Source: Paraburkholderia megapolitana (GTDB lineage: Bacteria; Pseudomonadota; Gammaproteobacteria; Burkholderiales; Burkholderiaceae). Taken from it: a stretch of 64,000 nt of DNA. Of the stretch, positions 45,329 through 53,484 are shown one piece after another. The notes below the pieces were generated by a model. The model did no database searches. It was not told where the DNA came from and was given only the letters and a program-made list of their open reading frames with translations. The translations under genes were made by a program, and so were the position numbers. Every line of letters starts with the position of its first letter. The stretch's first letter is position 1. The stretch covers positions 1,178,001-1,242,000 of the forward strand of contig NZ_CP041745.1 in the NCBI RefSeq assembly GCF_007556815.1, in the 5' to 3' direction.

Positions 45329-46768
45329 CTAGCCGTGGCGGATTGCGATCGTCTTCAAAGTCGTGAAGCCGTATAGCGCTTCGAAGCCTTTCTCGCGCCC
45401 GTGACCGGAGTGGCCCACGCCACCAAACGGCAACTCGACGCCGCCGCCCGCGCCATAGTTGTTGATGAACACCTGGCCGGAACGCACGCGCCGCGCCACA
45501 CGAAACTGCCGCGCGCCGTCGCGCGTCCAGATGCCGGCAACGAGCCCGTACAGCGTGCCGTTGGCGAGCGCGAGCGCTTCGGCTTCGTCGGTGAAGGGAA
45601 GGGCCGCGAGCACCGGGCCGAACACTTCCTCGCGAGCGAGACGGTGCGTGGGCGGGACATCGCGCAGCAGCGTCGGCGCCTGGTAGAAGCCGCTTTCCGG
45701 CGCCTCGGCTACCACCTCACCATGAGCCGCCATCGCGATGCCGTCGTGTTGCGCATCGGACAGGAAGTCCCAGACACGTTGCTGCTGTTTTGCGTTGATC
45801 AACGGTCCGCAATCGAGATCCGCCTGCGACGGTCCGACGCGCAGCGCCTGGAACGCCGTGGCGAGCCGGTCGAGCAGTGGTTCGTAGATGCTGCGTTCGA
45901 TCAGCACGCGGCTGCCCGCCGAGCAGGTTTGTCCCGCGTTCTGCACGATCGCGGAGACGAGCGCGGGCAGCGCGGCGTCGAGGTCGGCGTCGGCGAAGAC
46001 GATCTGCGGCGACTTGCCGCCGAGTTCGAGCGTCACGGGCACGTGGTTTTCGGCAGCCATCTGCGTGACGAGTTTGCCGGTTTCGGGCGAGCCGGTGAAC
46101 GAGATGTGATCGATGCCGGGATGGCGCGCGAGGGCCGCACCCGCTTCGTGACCGAAGCCGGTGACGATGTTCAGCGCGCCGGCCGGTAAACCGGCTTCAG
46201 CGGCGAGTTCCGCGACGCGCAGCACGGACAGGCAGGCGTCTTCGGCGGGCTTCACGACGCATGCGTTGCCCGCGGCGAGCGCCGCGCCGGCGCTGCGGCC
46301 GAAGATCTGCATCGGGTAGTTCCACGGCACGATATGACCGGTGACGCCGTGCGGCTCGCGCAGCGTCAGCACCGTGTAACCGGCCTGATAGGGGAGGGTT
46401 TCGCCGTGCAGTTTGTCGGCGGCGCCGGCGTAGAACTCGAAGTAGCGCGCCAGCGCAGCGGCGTCGGCGCGGGCTTGCCGTAGCGGCTTGCCGGTGTCGC
46501 GTGCTTCGAGTTGCGCGAGTTCCTCGTGGCGGGCGGCGACGAGCAGCGACAGCCGCTGCAGCACGCGCCCGCGCTCGGCGGCGCTGGCCGCTCCCCAGGG
46601 GCCTTCGAATGCGCGCCGGGCGGCCTGCACCGCGGCGTCGATGTCGGCCGTATTGCCGCGCGCGAGACGCGCAAACGTCTGGCCATCCGATGGATCGAGC
46701 ACCGGCAGCGTCTCGCCGCCCGCGGGCGACACCCATTCGTTGCCGATGAAGTGCTTTGCTTCTTCCAT
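45329..46768 (-). CDS. aldehyde dehydrogenase family protein
   Basis: 479 residues, NAD(P)-dependent aldehyde oxidation. PWNYPMQIFGRSAGAALAAGN and FTGSPETGKLV frame the nucleotide site, ELGGKSPQIVF holds the general-base Glu and QNAGQTCSAGSR the catalytic Cys. The C-terminal INNYGAGGGVELPFGGVGHSG is also typical. Leading gene of the minus-strand ALDH-SDR-MFS run; 56 bp separate it from the SDR gene. Similar to betaine- or gamma-aminobutyraldehyde-type enzymes, but substrate cannot be fixed. Divergent from ppa. Confidence 0.92.
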   Translation of the reverse strand: MEEAKHFIGNEWVSPAGGETLPVLDPSDGQTFARLARGNTADIDAAVQAARRAFEGPWGAASAAERGRVLQRLSLLVAARHEELAQLEARDTGKPLRQARADAAALARYFEFYAGAADKLHGETLPYQAGYTVLTLREPHGVTGHIVPWNYPMQIFGRSAGAALAAGNACVVKPAEDACLSVLRVAELAAEAGLPAGALNIVTGFGHEAGAALARHPGIDHISFTGSPETGKLVTQMAAENHVPVTLELGGKSPQIVFADADLDAALPALVSAIVQNAGQTCSAGSRVLIERSIYEPLLDRLATAFQALRVGPSQADLDCGPLINAKQQQRVWDFLSDAQHDGIAMAAHGEVVAEAPESGFYQAPTLLRDVPPTHRLAREEVFGPVLAALPFTDEAEALALANGTLYGLVAGIWTRDGARQFRVARRVRSGQVFINNYGAGGGVELPFGGVGHSGHGREKGFEALYGFTTLKTIAIRHG

Positions 46769-46843
46769 GCGTGCTCCTTGCTGAAAGGCGGGCCACGGCC
46801 ATTATCGCGCCGTTCGTCCGGCGGATGCCATCGGCCGATTGGC

Positions 46844-46849
46844 TATAAT
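46844..46849 (+). promoter_or_regulatory. consensus -10 box upstream of ppa
   Basis: TATAAT stands 92 bp before the ppa ATG, in the divergent region shared with the aldehyde dehydrogenase gene. A convincing -35 was not resolved, so assignment of the start point is approximate. It is one of the clearest -10 matches in this GC-rich window. Confidence 0.5.
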
Positions 46850-46941
46850 GGCGCATTCCATTGTTCCCGGCCGCGCAGCAGCACCCCTGTTCGCCGCGTC
46901 GCGTGCCTTCCTCCGAATTCCACCCTGATCTGAGAGCGCTC

Positions 46942-47469
46942 ATGAGCTTTAGTCACGTCCCCGCAGGCAAAGACCTGCCGCAAGATTTCAACGTCATCAT
47001 CGAGATTCCGGCGCAAAGCGACCCGGTGAAGTACGAGGCCGACAAGGACCTGGGCCTGCTGGTGGTCGACCGCTTCATCAGCACCGGCATGCGCTACCCG
47101 GCGAACTACGGCTTCATTCCGCAAACGCTGTCCGGCGACGGCGACCCCGTCGACGTGCTGGTGATCACGCCGTTCCCGCTGCTGGCGGGCTCCGTGGTGC
47201 GCGCCCGCGCGCTCGGTATGCTGCAGATGACCGACGAATCCGGCGTCGATGCGAAGCTGGTTGCCGTGCCGCACGACAAGGTCTGCCCGATGACGGCCAG
47301 CCTGAAGTCGCTCGACGACGTACCGCAGTACCTGAAAGACCAGATCAAGCATTTCTTCGAGCAGTACAAGGCGCTCGAGAAGGGCAAGTGGGTGAAGGTC
47401 GAGGGCTGGGCGGACATCGATGCCGCGCACAAGGAAATCACCGAAGGCGTCGCGAACTACAAGAAGTAA
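46942..47469 (+). CDS. ppa: inorganic pyrophosphatase
   Basis: Soluble family I enzyme hydrolysing pyrophosphate to drive biosynthetic reactions. 175 residues, typical of bacterial hexameric forms. Active-site signature [16 protein letters not shown] (Asp triad) at about 66-81, [14 protein letters not shown], and [23 protein letters not shown] 46942 gives the expected [19 protein letters not shown]; the open frame upstream lacks similarity. Confidence 0.97.
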   Translation: MSFSHVPAGKDLPQDFNVIIEIPAQSDPVKYEADKDLGLLVVDRFISTGMRYPANYGFIPQTLSGDGDPVDVLVITPFPLLAGSVVRARALGMLQMTDESGVDAKLVAVPHDKVCPMTASLKSLDDVPQYLKDQIKHFFEQYKALEKGKWVKVEGWADIDAAHKEITEGVANYKK

Positions 47470-47655
47470 CGTAGGGCGAATGCAGGTTGCAGGAAGCCGC
47501 TGTTGCCCGGTTTGAGCGGGCGACGGCGGCGACCGGCAAGCAGGCAATCGGGAAGGAGGCAGGCCGTCCGGCTTGCCTCTTTGTATTTGCGGGGTCGATT
47601 CACTACGCGGCCTGCCCAAAGCAGACCCGCCGCGATTGCAGTTAGACTAATCGCC

Positions 47656-47916
47656 ATGAACAGGTGCCGTTACTGCGAAAAGATTCGTGACGAATGGGAT
47701 TGCCACGGGCAGGAGTGCCGGCGGGCGATCGCCAAGGCCGTGCGCAGGCAGCAGGCGGGCCTGCCGATGGTGCCGAACATCATCCGTAACGAGATCCCAC
47801 CCGGCGCATCGACTCGTGAGGTCATCACCGTTTTGTCGCGTCAGCGTTTGCGTGCTCGCCGGGGCAACGAAGAACGCCGGGACCGCAAGGAAGTCGAGGG
47901 CGGCGACGGAGATTGA
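47656..47916 (+). CDS. small hypothetical protein with CxxC...C...C pattern
   Basis: 86 residues. The N-terminal MNRCRYCEKIRDEWDCHGQEC has cysteines spaced CxxC-x8-C-x4-C, a possible zinc or iron-sulfur site. The rest is basic (RRQQAGLPMVPNI, RARRGNEERRDRKE) with no membrane segment, so nucleic-acid binding is conceivable. Family not recognised. ATG 47656 lies 186 bp after ppa. No strong ribosome site was seen; the open frame is continuous to 47503 upstream but that part is low in quality. Confidence 0.5.
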   Translation: MNRCRYCEKIRDEWDCHGQECRRAIAKAVRRQQAGLPMVPNIIRNEIPPGASTREVITVLSRQRLRARRGNEERRDRKEVEGGDGD

Positions 47917-47956
47917 CGCGAAGTTTCGCAGTGCGACATCTTGATCACTTTTTTAC

Positions 47957-47986
47957 TTGCGGTTTCGTGCATCCGCCGAATACAAT
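47957..47986 (+). promoter_or_regulatory. promoter of the structured leader
   Basis: TTGCGG at 47957-47962 and TACAAT at 47981-47986 are separated by 18 bp. This sigma70-type pair would start transcription near 47993, just before the leader ORF at 48015. It supports the idea that the region ahead of the OprB gene is transcribed as a leader. Confidence 0.55.
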
Positions 47987-47992
47987 CCGCCC

Positions 47993-48270
47993 GTCTCATT
48001 CTAAGGAGTCCCTCGTGGACGAGTGTTCCAGTAGTGGAAGTCCGATGCCGGCCTGTGCCGGCGCAACATCCGCGAGCTAGCGACCGCAGGTACACTCCTT
48101 CGCCGCTAACTCGCCCCTGGTCGGGTTAGCGCGCTTCATCACTGACTGGCTTACGCCGGTCTGTCCGTAGCACGCTCTCTCTGTTCGACTGCCTGTCGCA
48201 AGGTCTCTTGCGAGGTGCCGTCACGTCTTCACACGTCGCCCGTTTTATCGGGCTGGACGGGAGTGAGCTT
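47993..48270 (+). ncRNA. structured leader with hairpins upstream of the OprB porin
   Basis: The region after the promoter contains several exact stems: TTCCA-loop-TGGAA and GCCGGC-loop-GCCGGC inside the leader ORF; AAGGAGT (48003-48009) complementary to ACTCCTT (48094-48100), which would hide the leader ORF's ribosome site; a 10-bp stem 48104-48113 with 48122-48131; and TCGCAAG-GTCT-CTTGCGA at 48196-48213. I do not recognise a named riboswitch. A translation- or ligand-controlled attenuator is plausible. Strand and borders are approximate. Confidence 0.45.
48015..48080 (+). CDS. leader ORF, 21 residues, Cys/Ser-rich
   Basis: GTG start with AAGGAG 6 nt upstream, 21 sense codons and TAG. The peptide VDECSSSGSPMPACAGATSAS is Ser/Ala-rich with two Cys. 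Its ribosome site can pair with ACTCCTT about 90 nt downstream, and two hairpins lie within the coding region. Too short to judge by coding statistics; the case rests on start context and RNA structure. It could act as a sensor of translation speed rather than as a functional peptide. Confidence 0.4.
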   Translation: MDECSSSGSPMPACAGATSAS

Positions 48271-48474
48271 ATGTTCGTCAAAGCGTTTGTTGTGCCGTTT
48301 TGCATGGTGCGTCGGGTGTGTCGCGTCGCGCCGGTTCGTCCTTCCTTCACACCGGCGGCTTGCATCATTCTCGCCGCCACGCTCGTGGCGATCGCTCTGG
48401 TCGCAATGCTGTCGGCTTCCCAGGTCGGCAGTGAACTCAGTCGCGCAATGCGGCTGAGCTGGTGGTTCTCCTGA
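48271..48474 (+). CDS. possible small membrane protein upstream of the OprB gene
   Basis: 67 codons from ATG 48271 (preceded by GGGAGTGAG) to 48474. The N-terminal third is basic and Cys-containing (MFVKAFVVPFCMVRRVCRV), followed by one strong hydrophobic segment (ACIILAATLVAIALVAML) and a short tail. It lies between the structured leader and the OprB gene. Family not recognised. It may be real, or the downstream part of a leader. Confidence 0.35.
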   Translation: MFVKAFVVPFCMVRRVCRVAPVRPSFTPAACIILAATLVAIALVAMLSASQVGSELSRAMRLSWWFS

Positions 48475-48581
48475 GCAGGGCGGCGCTACCGCCTTGCTGC
48501 TCCGTTGTAGCTGCTGCATCTCGCACGTCGCATCCGTCGACGAAACGCTCTTCGTGTCACACAACCTTGTCGCGACTTCTC

Positions 48582-50087
48582 ATGAAGAAAAAACTCAAGA
48601 CCACACTGCTGCAGTCCGGTGTTCCCGCTGGCCTGACTGTCCTGCTGTCGATCGGTATCGCGCCGTCGGCATTCGCGCAGACCGCATCGTCTGCTGTGCC
48701 TGGGCAGGCCGACAATTCGTCGTCCATGCAGCCTGCTGCCACTGCTGCCAGCACAGACACATCCGCAGCCGCATCGACTCCAGCCCCGACCGGATTCTGG
48801 GACCGCTCGAACCTGTTCGGCGACATGGGTGGACTACGACCGCGGCTCGGCAACTACGGCGTGACGTTCAACCTGCAGGAAACCAGCGAGTATCTGAACA
48901 ACTTGTCCGGTGGCGTCAGGCGCGGTGGTGCTTATGACGGACTGACGCAGTTCAGCGTCGTCGTCGACACCGCGAAAGCGCTTGGATTGCCAGGCGGGAC
49001 CTTCAACGTATCCGGCCTGCAGATACACGGCACCAACCTGACCCAGCGCAATCTGCTGACGCTACAGAGCGCGAGCGGCATCGAAGCCAACGATACGACG
49101 CGTCTGTGGGAGCTGTGGTATCAGCAGTCGCTGCTCGCGGGCAAGATCGACGTCAAGGTTGGTCAGCAGAGTCTCGACCAGGAATTCATGGTGAGCCAGT
49201 ACGCGAACACTTTCATGAATGCGACCTTCGGCTGGCCCGTGCTGCCGTCGGTCGATCTGCCCGCAGGCGGGCCCGCTTATCCGCTTTCTGCGCTCGGTGC
49301 GCGTGTGCGCGTGAAGCCGTCCGATTCGTGGACCGTGCTGGCTGGTGTCTTCGACGGCAATCCCGCGGGCAGCGATGTGGGCGATCCGCAGCAACAGAAC
49401 AGCCACGGCACCAACTTCAATCTGCACAACGGAGCACTTTTCATCGGCGAGATCCAGTACGCGCTTAACGCGGCGCCCGCGAATGCATCGGACCCGCAGC
49501 CGACAGGATTGCCGGGTACCTACAAATTGGGCATCTGGTACAACACGCAGCGCTTTGCAGACCAGCGCTTCGACAACACCGGTCTATCGCTTGCGAGTCC
49601 CGACAGCACGGGGATCGCGCGTAGTCATCGCGGCGACTACAGCTTCTACGCAGTCGCCGATCAGATGGTGTGGCGTCCGTCGGCTGACAGCCCGCGATCG
49701 GTTGGTGTGTTCGCGCGCATCATGGGCGCGCCGGGGGATCGCAATCCCGTCGACTTCGGCGTGAATGCGGGCGTGACGCTGAAGGCACCGTTCAATGGAC
49801 GCGACAACGACGTCGCTGGACTCGCCATCGGTTATGCGCAGATCGGCTCGCATGCACGCGATCTCGCAAGCGATACCGCCGCACTTGCTACACCGGGTTA
49901 TCCGTCGCGTAGTGCCGAAACGGTGATCGAGGCGACGTACCTGTATCAGGTCACGCCGTGGTGGCAGCTACAGGCCGATTTTCAGTACGCATTCCGGCCA
50001 GCCGGCGGTATTCCGAATCCGGACAATCCGGCGCAACGCGTCGGCAACGAAGCTGTGGTGGGCTTGCGGACCAACATCGTTTTCTGA
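48582..50087 (+). CDS. OprB-family carbohydrate-selective porin
   Basis: 501 residues. Signal peptide (MKKKLKTTLLQSG ... PSAFAQ), an Ala/Ser/Thr-rich stretch, then the OprB domain: SNLFGDMGGLRPRLGNYGV, LWELWYQQSLLAGKIDVKVGQQS, GLPGTYKLGIWYNTQRF and a C-terminal TNIVF ending in phenylalanine. It should form an outer-membrane pore for glucose or other sugars. ATG 48582 follows a poor ribosome site in the long leader. No sugar ABC or PTS genes adjoin it. Confidence 0.9.
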   Translation: MKKKLKTTLLQSGVPAGLTVLLSIGIAPSAFAQTASSAVPGQADNSSSMQPAATAASTDTSAAASTPAPTGFWDRSNLFGDMGGLRPRLGNYGVTFNLQETSEYLNNLSGGVRRGGAYDGLTQFSVVVDTAKALGLPGGTFNVSGLQIHGTNLTQRNLLTLQSASGIEANDTTRLWELWYQQSLLAGKIDVKVGQQSLDQEFMVSQYANTFMNATFGWPVLPSVDLPAGGPAYPLSALGARVRVKPSDSWTVLAGVFDGNPAGSDVGDPQQQNSHGTNFNLHNGALFIGEIQYALNAAPANASDPQPTGLPGTYKLGIWYNTQRFADQRFDNTGLSLASPDSTGIARSHRGDYSFYAVADQMVWRPSADSPRSVGVFARIMGAPGDRNPVDFGVNAGVTLKAPFNGRDNDVAGLAIGYAQIGSHARDLASDTAALATPGYPSRSAETVIEATYLYQVTPWWQLQADFQYAFRPAGGIPNPDNPAQRVGNEAVVGLRTNIVF

Positions 50088-50093
50088 GCCGAA

Positions 50094-50120
50094 GGTGCGC
50101 GTGAAGCATTCGCGCGCACC
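50094..50120. terminator. hairpin between OprB gene and kup
   Basis: GGTGCGCG and CGCGCACC form an 8-bp stem with an 11-nt loop, 6 bp after the OprB gene stop and 8 bp before the end of kup. No T-run on either side; a shared weak terminator for the converging genes is possible. Confidence 0.4.
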
Positions 50121-50127
50121 AGCCCGC

Positions 50128-52026
50128 TCAGATGTTGATCTGACCACCCAGTTCGACCACGCGATTGGCCGGCAAGCTGTAGTACTCGGCTGCCTGTGCC
50201 GCATTGCGACCGAGAAACGCGAACAGCTTCTCGCGCCAGAGCGGCATCGCCTTGCTTGCTCCGGTCGCGAGAATCGTGTCGCGCGCGAGGAAGAACGACG
50301 TATCGGCGGGCTCGTACCGCCAGTTCGGCATCTGCGTTTTCGCGAGTTCGAGTATCGCGGGGACGTTGGGAATTTCCATGAAGCCGTGGCGCACCACGAG
50401 CGAATAGCAACCGTGCCCAAGGTCTTCCACGACGACTTTGCGGTCGTTCGGAACATGCGGCACGTTGTCGGTCGTGCCGGCCAGAAAGATGTTGGTCTGA
50501 TGCATCACGCCGTTGTGCTTCAGGTTGTGCAGGAACGCAGTCGGCGCCATACCCGCGACGCCTCCCGGAAACACGGCAGTACCGTTGACGCGCGGCGGCG
50601 CGTGGCTGCTGTCGCATAGCGAGCGAATCAGCCCGGGGAGCGGCAGATTATCGCTCTTCATTTTCTCGACGAGCGTTTCGCGACCCTTGTACCAGGTGGT
50701 CATGACGGTAAACAGCAGACCGCCCGCGAGCAGCGGGAACCACCCGCCATCGAGCACCTTGCCGATATTGCTCGAGACGAACACCGCATCGACGAGCGCG
50801 AGCGGACCGACGACCGCGATGGATGCGAGCGGCTTCCAGTGCCACAGGTTATGCGTGATGAAGTACATCAGCAGGGTGGTGAGCAGCATGGTCGAGGCGA
50901 CGGCAATTCCGTAGGCCGCGGCCAGATTGTCGGAGGACTTGAAGAACACGACGAGAAACACGACCGCCGCATACAGCGTGATATTGATGAACGGTACATA
51001 CACCTGGCCGATCTCGTGCGTCGACGTATGGACGACCGGGATACGCGGCAGGAAGCCGAGCTGGACCGCCTGCTTGGTCATCGAGAACGCGCCCGAAATC
51101 ACCGCTTGCGACGCGATGATGGTGGCGGCCGTTGCCAGCAGTACGAGCGGAATCAGCGCCCAGCCCGGCGCCGATTGAAAGAACGGCTGCGCGACCGCCG
51201 CCGGTCTCTCGAGCACGAGCGCGGCCTGGCCGAAGTAGTTGAGGATCAGGCTCGGCAGGACGAGAAAGAGCCACGCGGCGCGGATCGGGCGTTTACCGAA
51301 GTGGCCCATATCGGCATACAGCGCCTCGCCGCCGGTCAGCGCGAGAAACACCGAGCCGAGCACGACGAACGCGGTGCCCGGCGCATGCGAGACAAAGGTC
51401 AACGCATAGAGCGGCGACACCGCGCGCACGATGCTCACGTGCGTGACGATATGCAGGATACCGAGCGCGGCCAGCGTCAGAAACCACACCACCATCACCG
51501 GCCCGAACACCTTGCCGACCGCACCTGTACCGCGTTTCTGGATCTTGAACAGCCCGGTCAGGATGACCAGTGAGATCGGTACGATCCACGCGGTGAGATT
51601 GGGATCGACGAGCGTCACGCCTTCGACGGCGGAGATCACCGAAATTGCCGGCGTGATCATCGAGTCGCCGTAGAACATGGCCGCACCGAATACACCCAGG
51701 GTCAGCAGCAGATGGCGTAGCCGTTGCGGCGCGACACCGGATGCGAGCGCGGTGAGCGCAAGGATGCCGCCTTCGCCCTCGTTGTCCGCGCGCATCACGA
51801 AGCTGACATATTTCAGCGTGACGACAATGATGATCGACCAGAGAATCAGCGACACGATGCCGAACACATTGGTCTGGCTAATGCCGCCCGCTGCCTTCAG
51901 GCATTCGCGCAACGTGTAGAGCGGGCTCGTGCCGATGTCGCCGAAGACCACACCGATCGCACCCAGTACGAGACCGGGTGCGGCTTGGGTGGCGGGCGTT
52001 GCGGCACGGATCGAGGAAGAGGACAT
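50128..52026 (-). CDS. kup: Kup-type low-affinity potassium transporter
   Basis: About 632 residues in the inner membrane with 12 predicted helices and a C-terminal cytosolic part. The first helix region GAIGVVFGDIGTSPLYTLREC is diagnostic; ADNEGEGGILALTAL and GDSMITPAISVISAVEGV are further family segments. K+ uptake is proton-coupled. ATG 52026 is the better family start; ATG 52062 adds 12 residues. Converges with the OprB gene. A 26-residue hydrophobic micro-ORF lies 70 bp upstream on the same strand. Confidence 0.95.
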   Translation of the reverse strand: MSSSSIRAATPATQAAPGLVLGAIGVVFGDIGTSPLYTLRECLKAAGGISQTNVFGIVSLILWSIIIVVTLKYVSFVMRADNEGEGGILALTALASGVAPQRLRHLLLTLGVFGAAMFYGDSMITPAISVISAVEGVTLVDPNLTAWIVPISLVILTGLFKIQKRGTGAVGKVFGPVMVVWFLTLAALGILHIVTHVSIVRAVSPLYALTFVSHAPGTAFVVLGSVFLALTGGEALYADMGHFGKRPIRAAWLFLVLPSLILNYFGQAALVLERPAAVAQPFFQSAPGWALIPLVLLATAATIIASQAVISGAFSMTKQAVQLGFLPRIPVVHTSTHEIGQVYVPFINITLYAAVVFLVVFFKSSDNLAAAYGIAVASTMLLTTLLMYFITHNLWHWKPLASIAVVGPLALVDAVFVSSNIGKVLDGGWFPLLAGGLLFTVMTTWYKGRETLVEKMKSDNLPLPGLIRSLCDSSHAPPRVNGTAVFPGGVAGMAPTAFLHNLKHNGVMHQTNIFLAGTTDNVPHVPNDRKVVVEDLGHGCYSLVVRHGFMEIPNVPAILELAKTQMPNWRYEPADTSFFLARDTILATGASKAMPLWREKLFAFLGRNAAQAAEYYSLPANRVVELGGQINI

Positions 52027-52095
52027 AGGGCGTCGGAGGTCGGAGGTAGACGGGGGCGCCACATGAAGCGGCCTGTCGAGGCTCGAAAGCCGTTG

Positions 52096-52176
52096 CTATT
52101 TCAGATGCCAGATGCCCCACAGGGCGATGAGCAAGGCCAGTGCCAAACCGCCACCCAGCAGGATGTATGTTTCCAT
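52096..52176 (-). CDS. candidate 26-residue single-helix membrane peptide upstream of kup
   Basis: An ORF from ATG 52176 to TAG 52096 encodes METYILLGGGLALALLIAL followed by WGIWHLK, one hydrophobic helix with a lysine at the end. Size and layout recall KdpF-like small companions of potassium transporters. The ribosome site is weak (ACAGG), and 26 codons can be open by chance in this sequence. Its position 70 bp ahead of kup on the same strand is the main support. Confidence 0.4.
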   Translation of the reverse strand: METYILLGGGLALALLIALWGIWHLK

Positions 52177-52309
52177 GCGAATCTGAACCTGTCGTGAATG
52201 CGCAGGCGTGCGCAGCTTATGGTGCCGCTTCGCCGCGCGAAGAATACCGCGTCGGCCACATGCTACCCGCGCTTCCTTTCAGAACCGTAGCAACCGGTTC
52301 CGCGACCCA

Positions 52310-52921
52310 TCACGTCGTCTTGTTGCCGCGCAACTTGAATCCCGGCAGTGTGCGCGCGTCGGGGCTCCATGCGAGATGGACGCCTTGCTCGACGGCTGCG
52401 TTGAACTGGAATTCGTTCGTCCACATCGGAATGCGCGTCCGGTAGAACGCTGCCCACTGGAACTCCGCAAAAGGCGCCGGCGTCTTGATGTAACCGCCGG
52501 CGTCGCGCACGAAGGCCGCGAGGCTGCGATACGGGTCGTCGGTGAGATCCACCACCTTGTCGGGAATCGCCGACAGCGCGCGCAGGATGCCGCGCTCGTC
52601 GTAAGGGTGTACCCAGCTTCGTTCGATGAGCGTGTCCCAGAAGCGGTCGGTGGACAGCGACGACAGGTCCTTCACGACTGCCGCGTACACCTCCGTGATG
52701 CCCGCATCCCATAGCGCACGCGCCAGGTGATGATGATCGATCACGTAGTGCAGGTCGCGCTTGCCGATCACAGTCGGAATCGGTGCGCTGCGCATGAATG
52801 CCTGCAGTTTCCTTGCATCCATCGCGGCGAGGCGTTTGTGCTTTGCGTTGACTTCGAGCATGCCGACTGTTGCCTGCAACGGCCGCAACTGGTCGATGTG
52901 AATAGTGAGTTTTTTTGCCAT
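52310..52921 (-). CDS. ParBc_2-type ParB-like nuclease family protein
   Basis: 203 residues. The opening IDQLRPLQATVGMLEVNAKHKRLAAMD, the central GKRDLHYVIDHHHLARAL and VDLTDDPYRSLAAFVRDAGG belong to the PF08857 ParB-like family. Such proteins have a ParB-type nuclease fold but no known chromosome partition function. Standalone gene, with a 133-bp region on its upstream side before the GIY-YIG gene. Whether it acts on DNA or small molecules is not known from sequence. Confidence 0.82.
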   Translation of the reverse strand: MAKKLTIHIDQLRPLQATVGMLEVNAKHKRLAAMDARKLQAFMRSAPIPTVIGKRDLHYVIDHHHLARALWDAGITEVYAAVVKDLSSLSTDRFWDTLIERSWVHPYDERGILRALSAIPDKVVDLTDDPYRSLAAFVRDAGGYIKTPAPFAEFQWAAFYRTRIPMWTNEFQFNAAVEQGVHLAWSPDARTLPGFKLRGNKTT

Positions 52922-53046
52922 GGGTCAGTGCCTCCCTCGCTACGTTGTCGTTGTGCCCGGGCCGCACCGCCGGTGCCCGAGGTGTTTTTAGTGTAGCCGA
53001 CGGATGTCGATCCATCGAAGGGAAAAGCGTTTAGTGCGCGAACCTT

Positions 53047-53364
53047 TCAAACCTTGTCGCTTGCCGACGTTGCGTCGGTTTCTTCCGGTGCAGGGGTGGG
53101 TAGTACCGATTCGAGCGTACGTGTGCCCGCAGCGAGCGCACGTTTTTCCGTGGCGGTGAGTTGCTTGACCCGGTACTCGGCGCGCAATGCGCTCGAGCGG
53201 TCGGCGAGGGCGAACGAGGCGAGTACGCGCAGCGGTTTGCGCGAGCGCGTATAGCGTGCGCCGGTACCGTTGACGTGTTTGTCGAAACGCGCGTCGACAT
53301 CGGTGGCGATGCCGGTATAGATGCTGCCGTCCGCGCATTCGATCAGGTACAGGAACCACGGCAT
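53047..53364 (-). CDS. GIY-YIG nuclease-domain protein
   Basis: 105 residues with the GIY-YIG core: WFLYLIECADGSIYTGIATDV (as two strands), the Arg in RFDKHVNGTGARYTRSRKP and the Glu in LRAEYRVKQL. It matches the small YhbQ-type single-domain proteins, whose cellular role is not well defined. ATG 53364 starts directly at the domain; a GTG at 53406 would add 14 residues. Ends with a Ser/Glu-rich tail. Confidence 0.86.
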   Translation of the reverse strand: MPWFLYLIECADGSIYTGIATDVDARFDKHVNGTGARYTRSRKPLRVLASFALADRSSALRAEYRVKQLTATEKRALAAGTRTLESVLPTPAPEETDATSASDKV

Positions 53365-53403
53365 GGAGCGAAGGGATCGGTTGCGTTGCGCAGGAGTGTC
53401 GCA

Positions 53404-53462
53404 CAAAAAAGCGGCCCGGCATGTTGCGCTATCGATAACGATCGCGTCATGCCGGGCCGCTG
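53404..53462 (-). terminator. terminator of the aldo/keto reductase gene
   Basis: GCGGCCCGGCATG and its complement form a 13-bp stem around a loop of about 27 nt. On minus the stem is followed by a T-run (the AAAAAA at 53405-53410 on plus). It lies about 23 bp after the aldo/keto reductase stop. Confidence 0.8.
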
Positions 53463-53484
53463 CATCACGTCACTTCACTTCACG

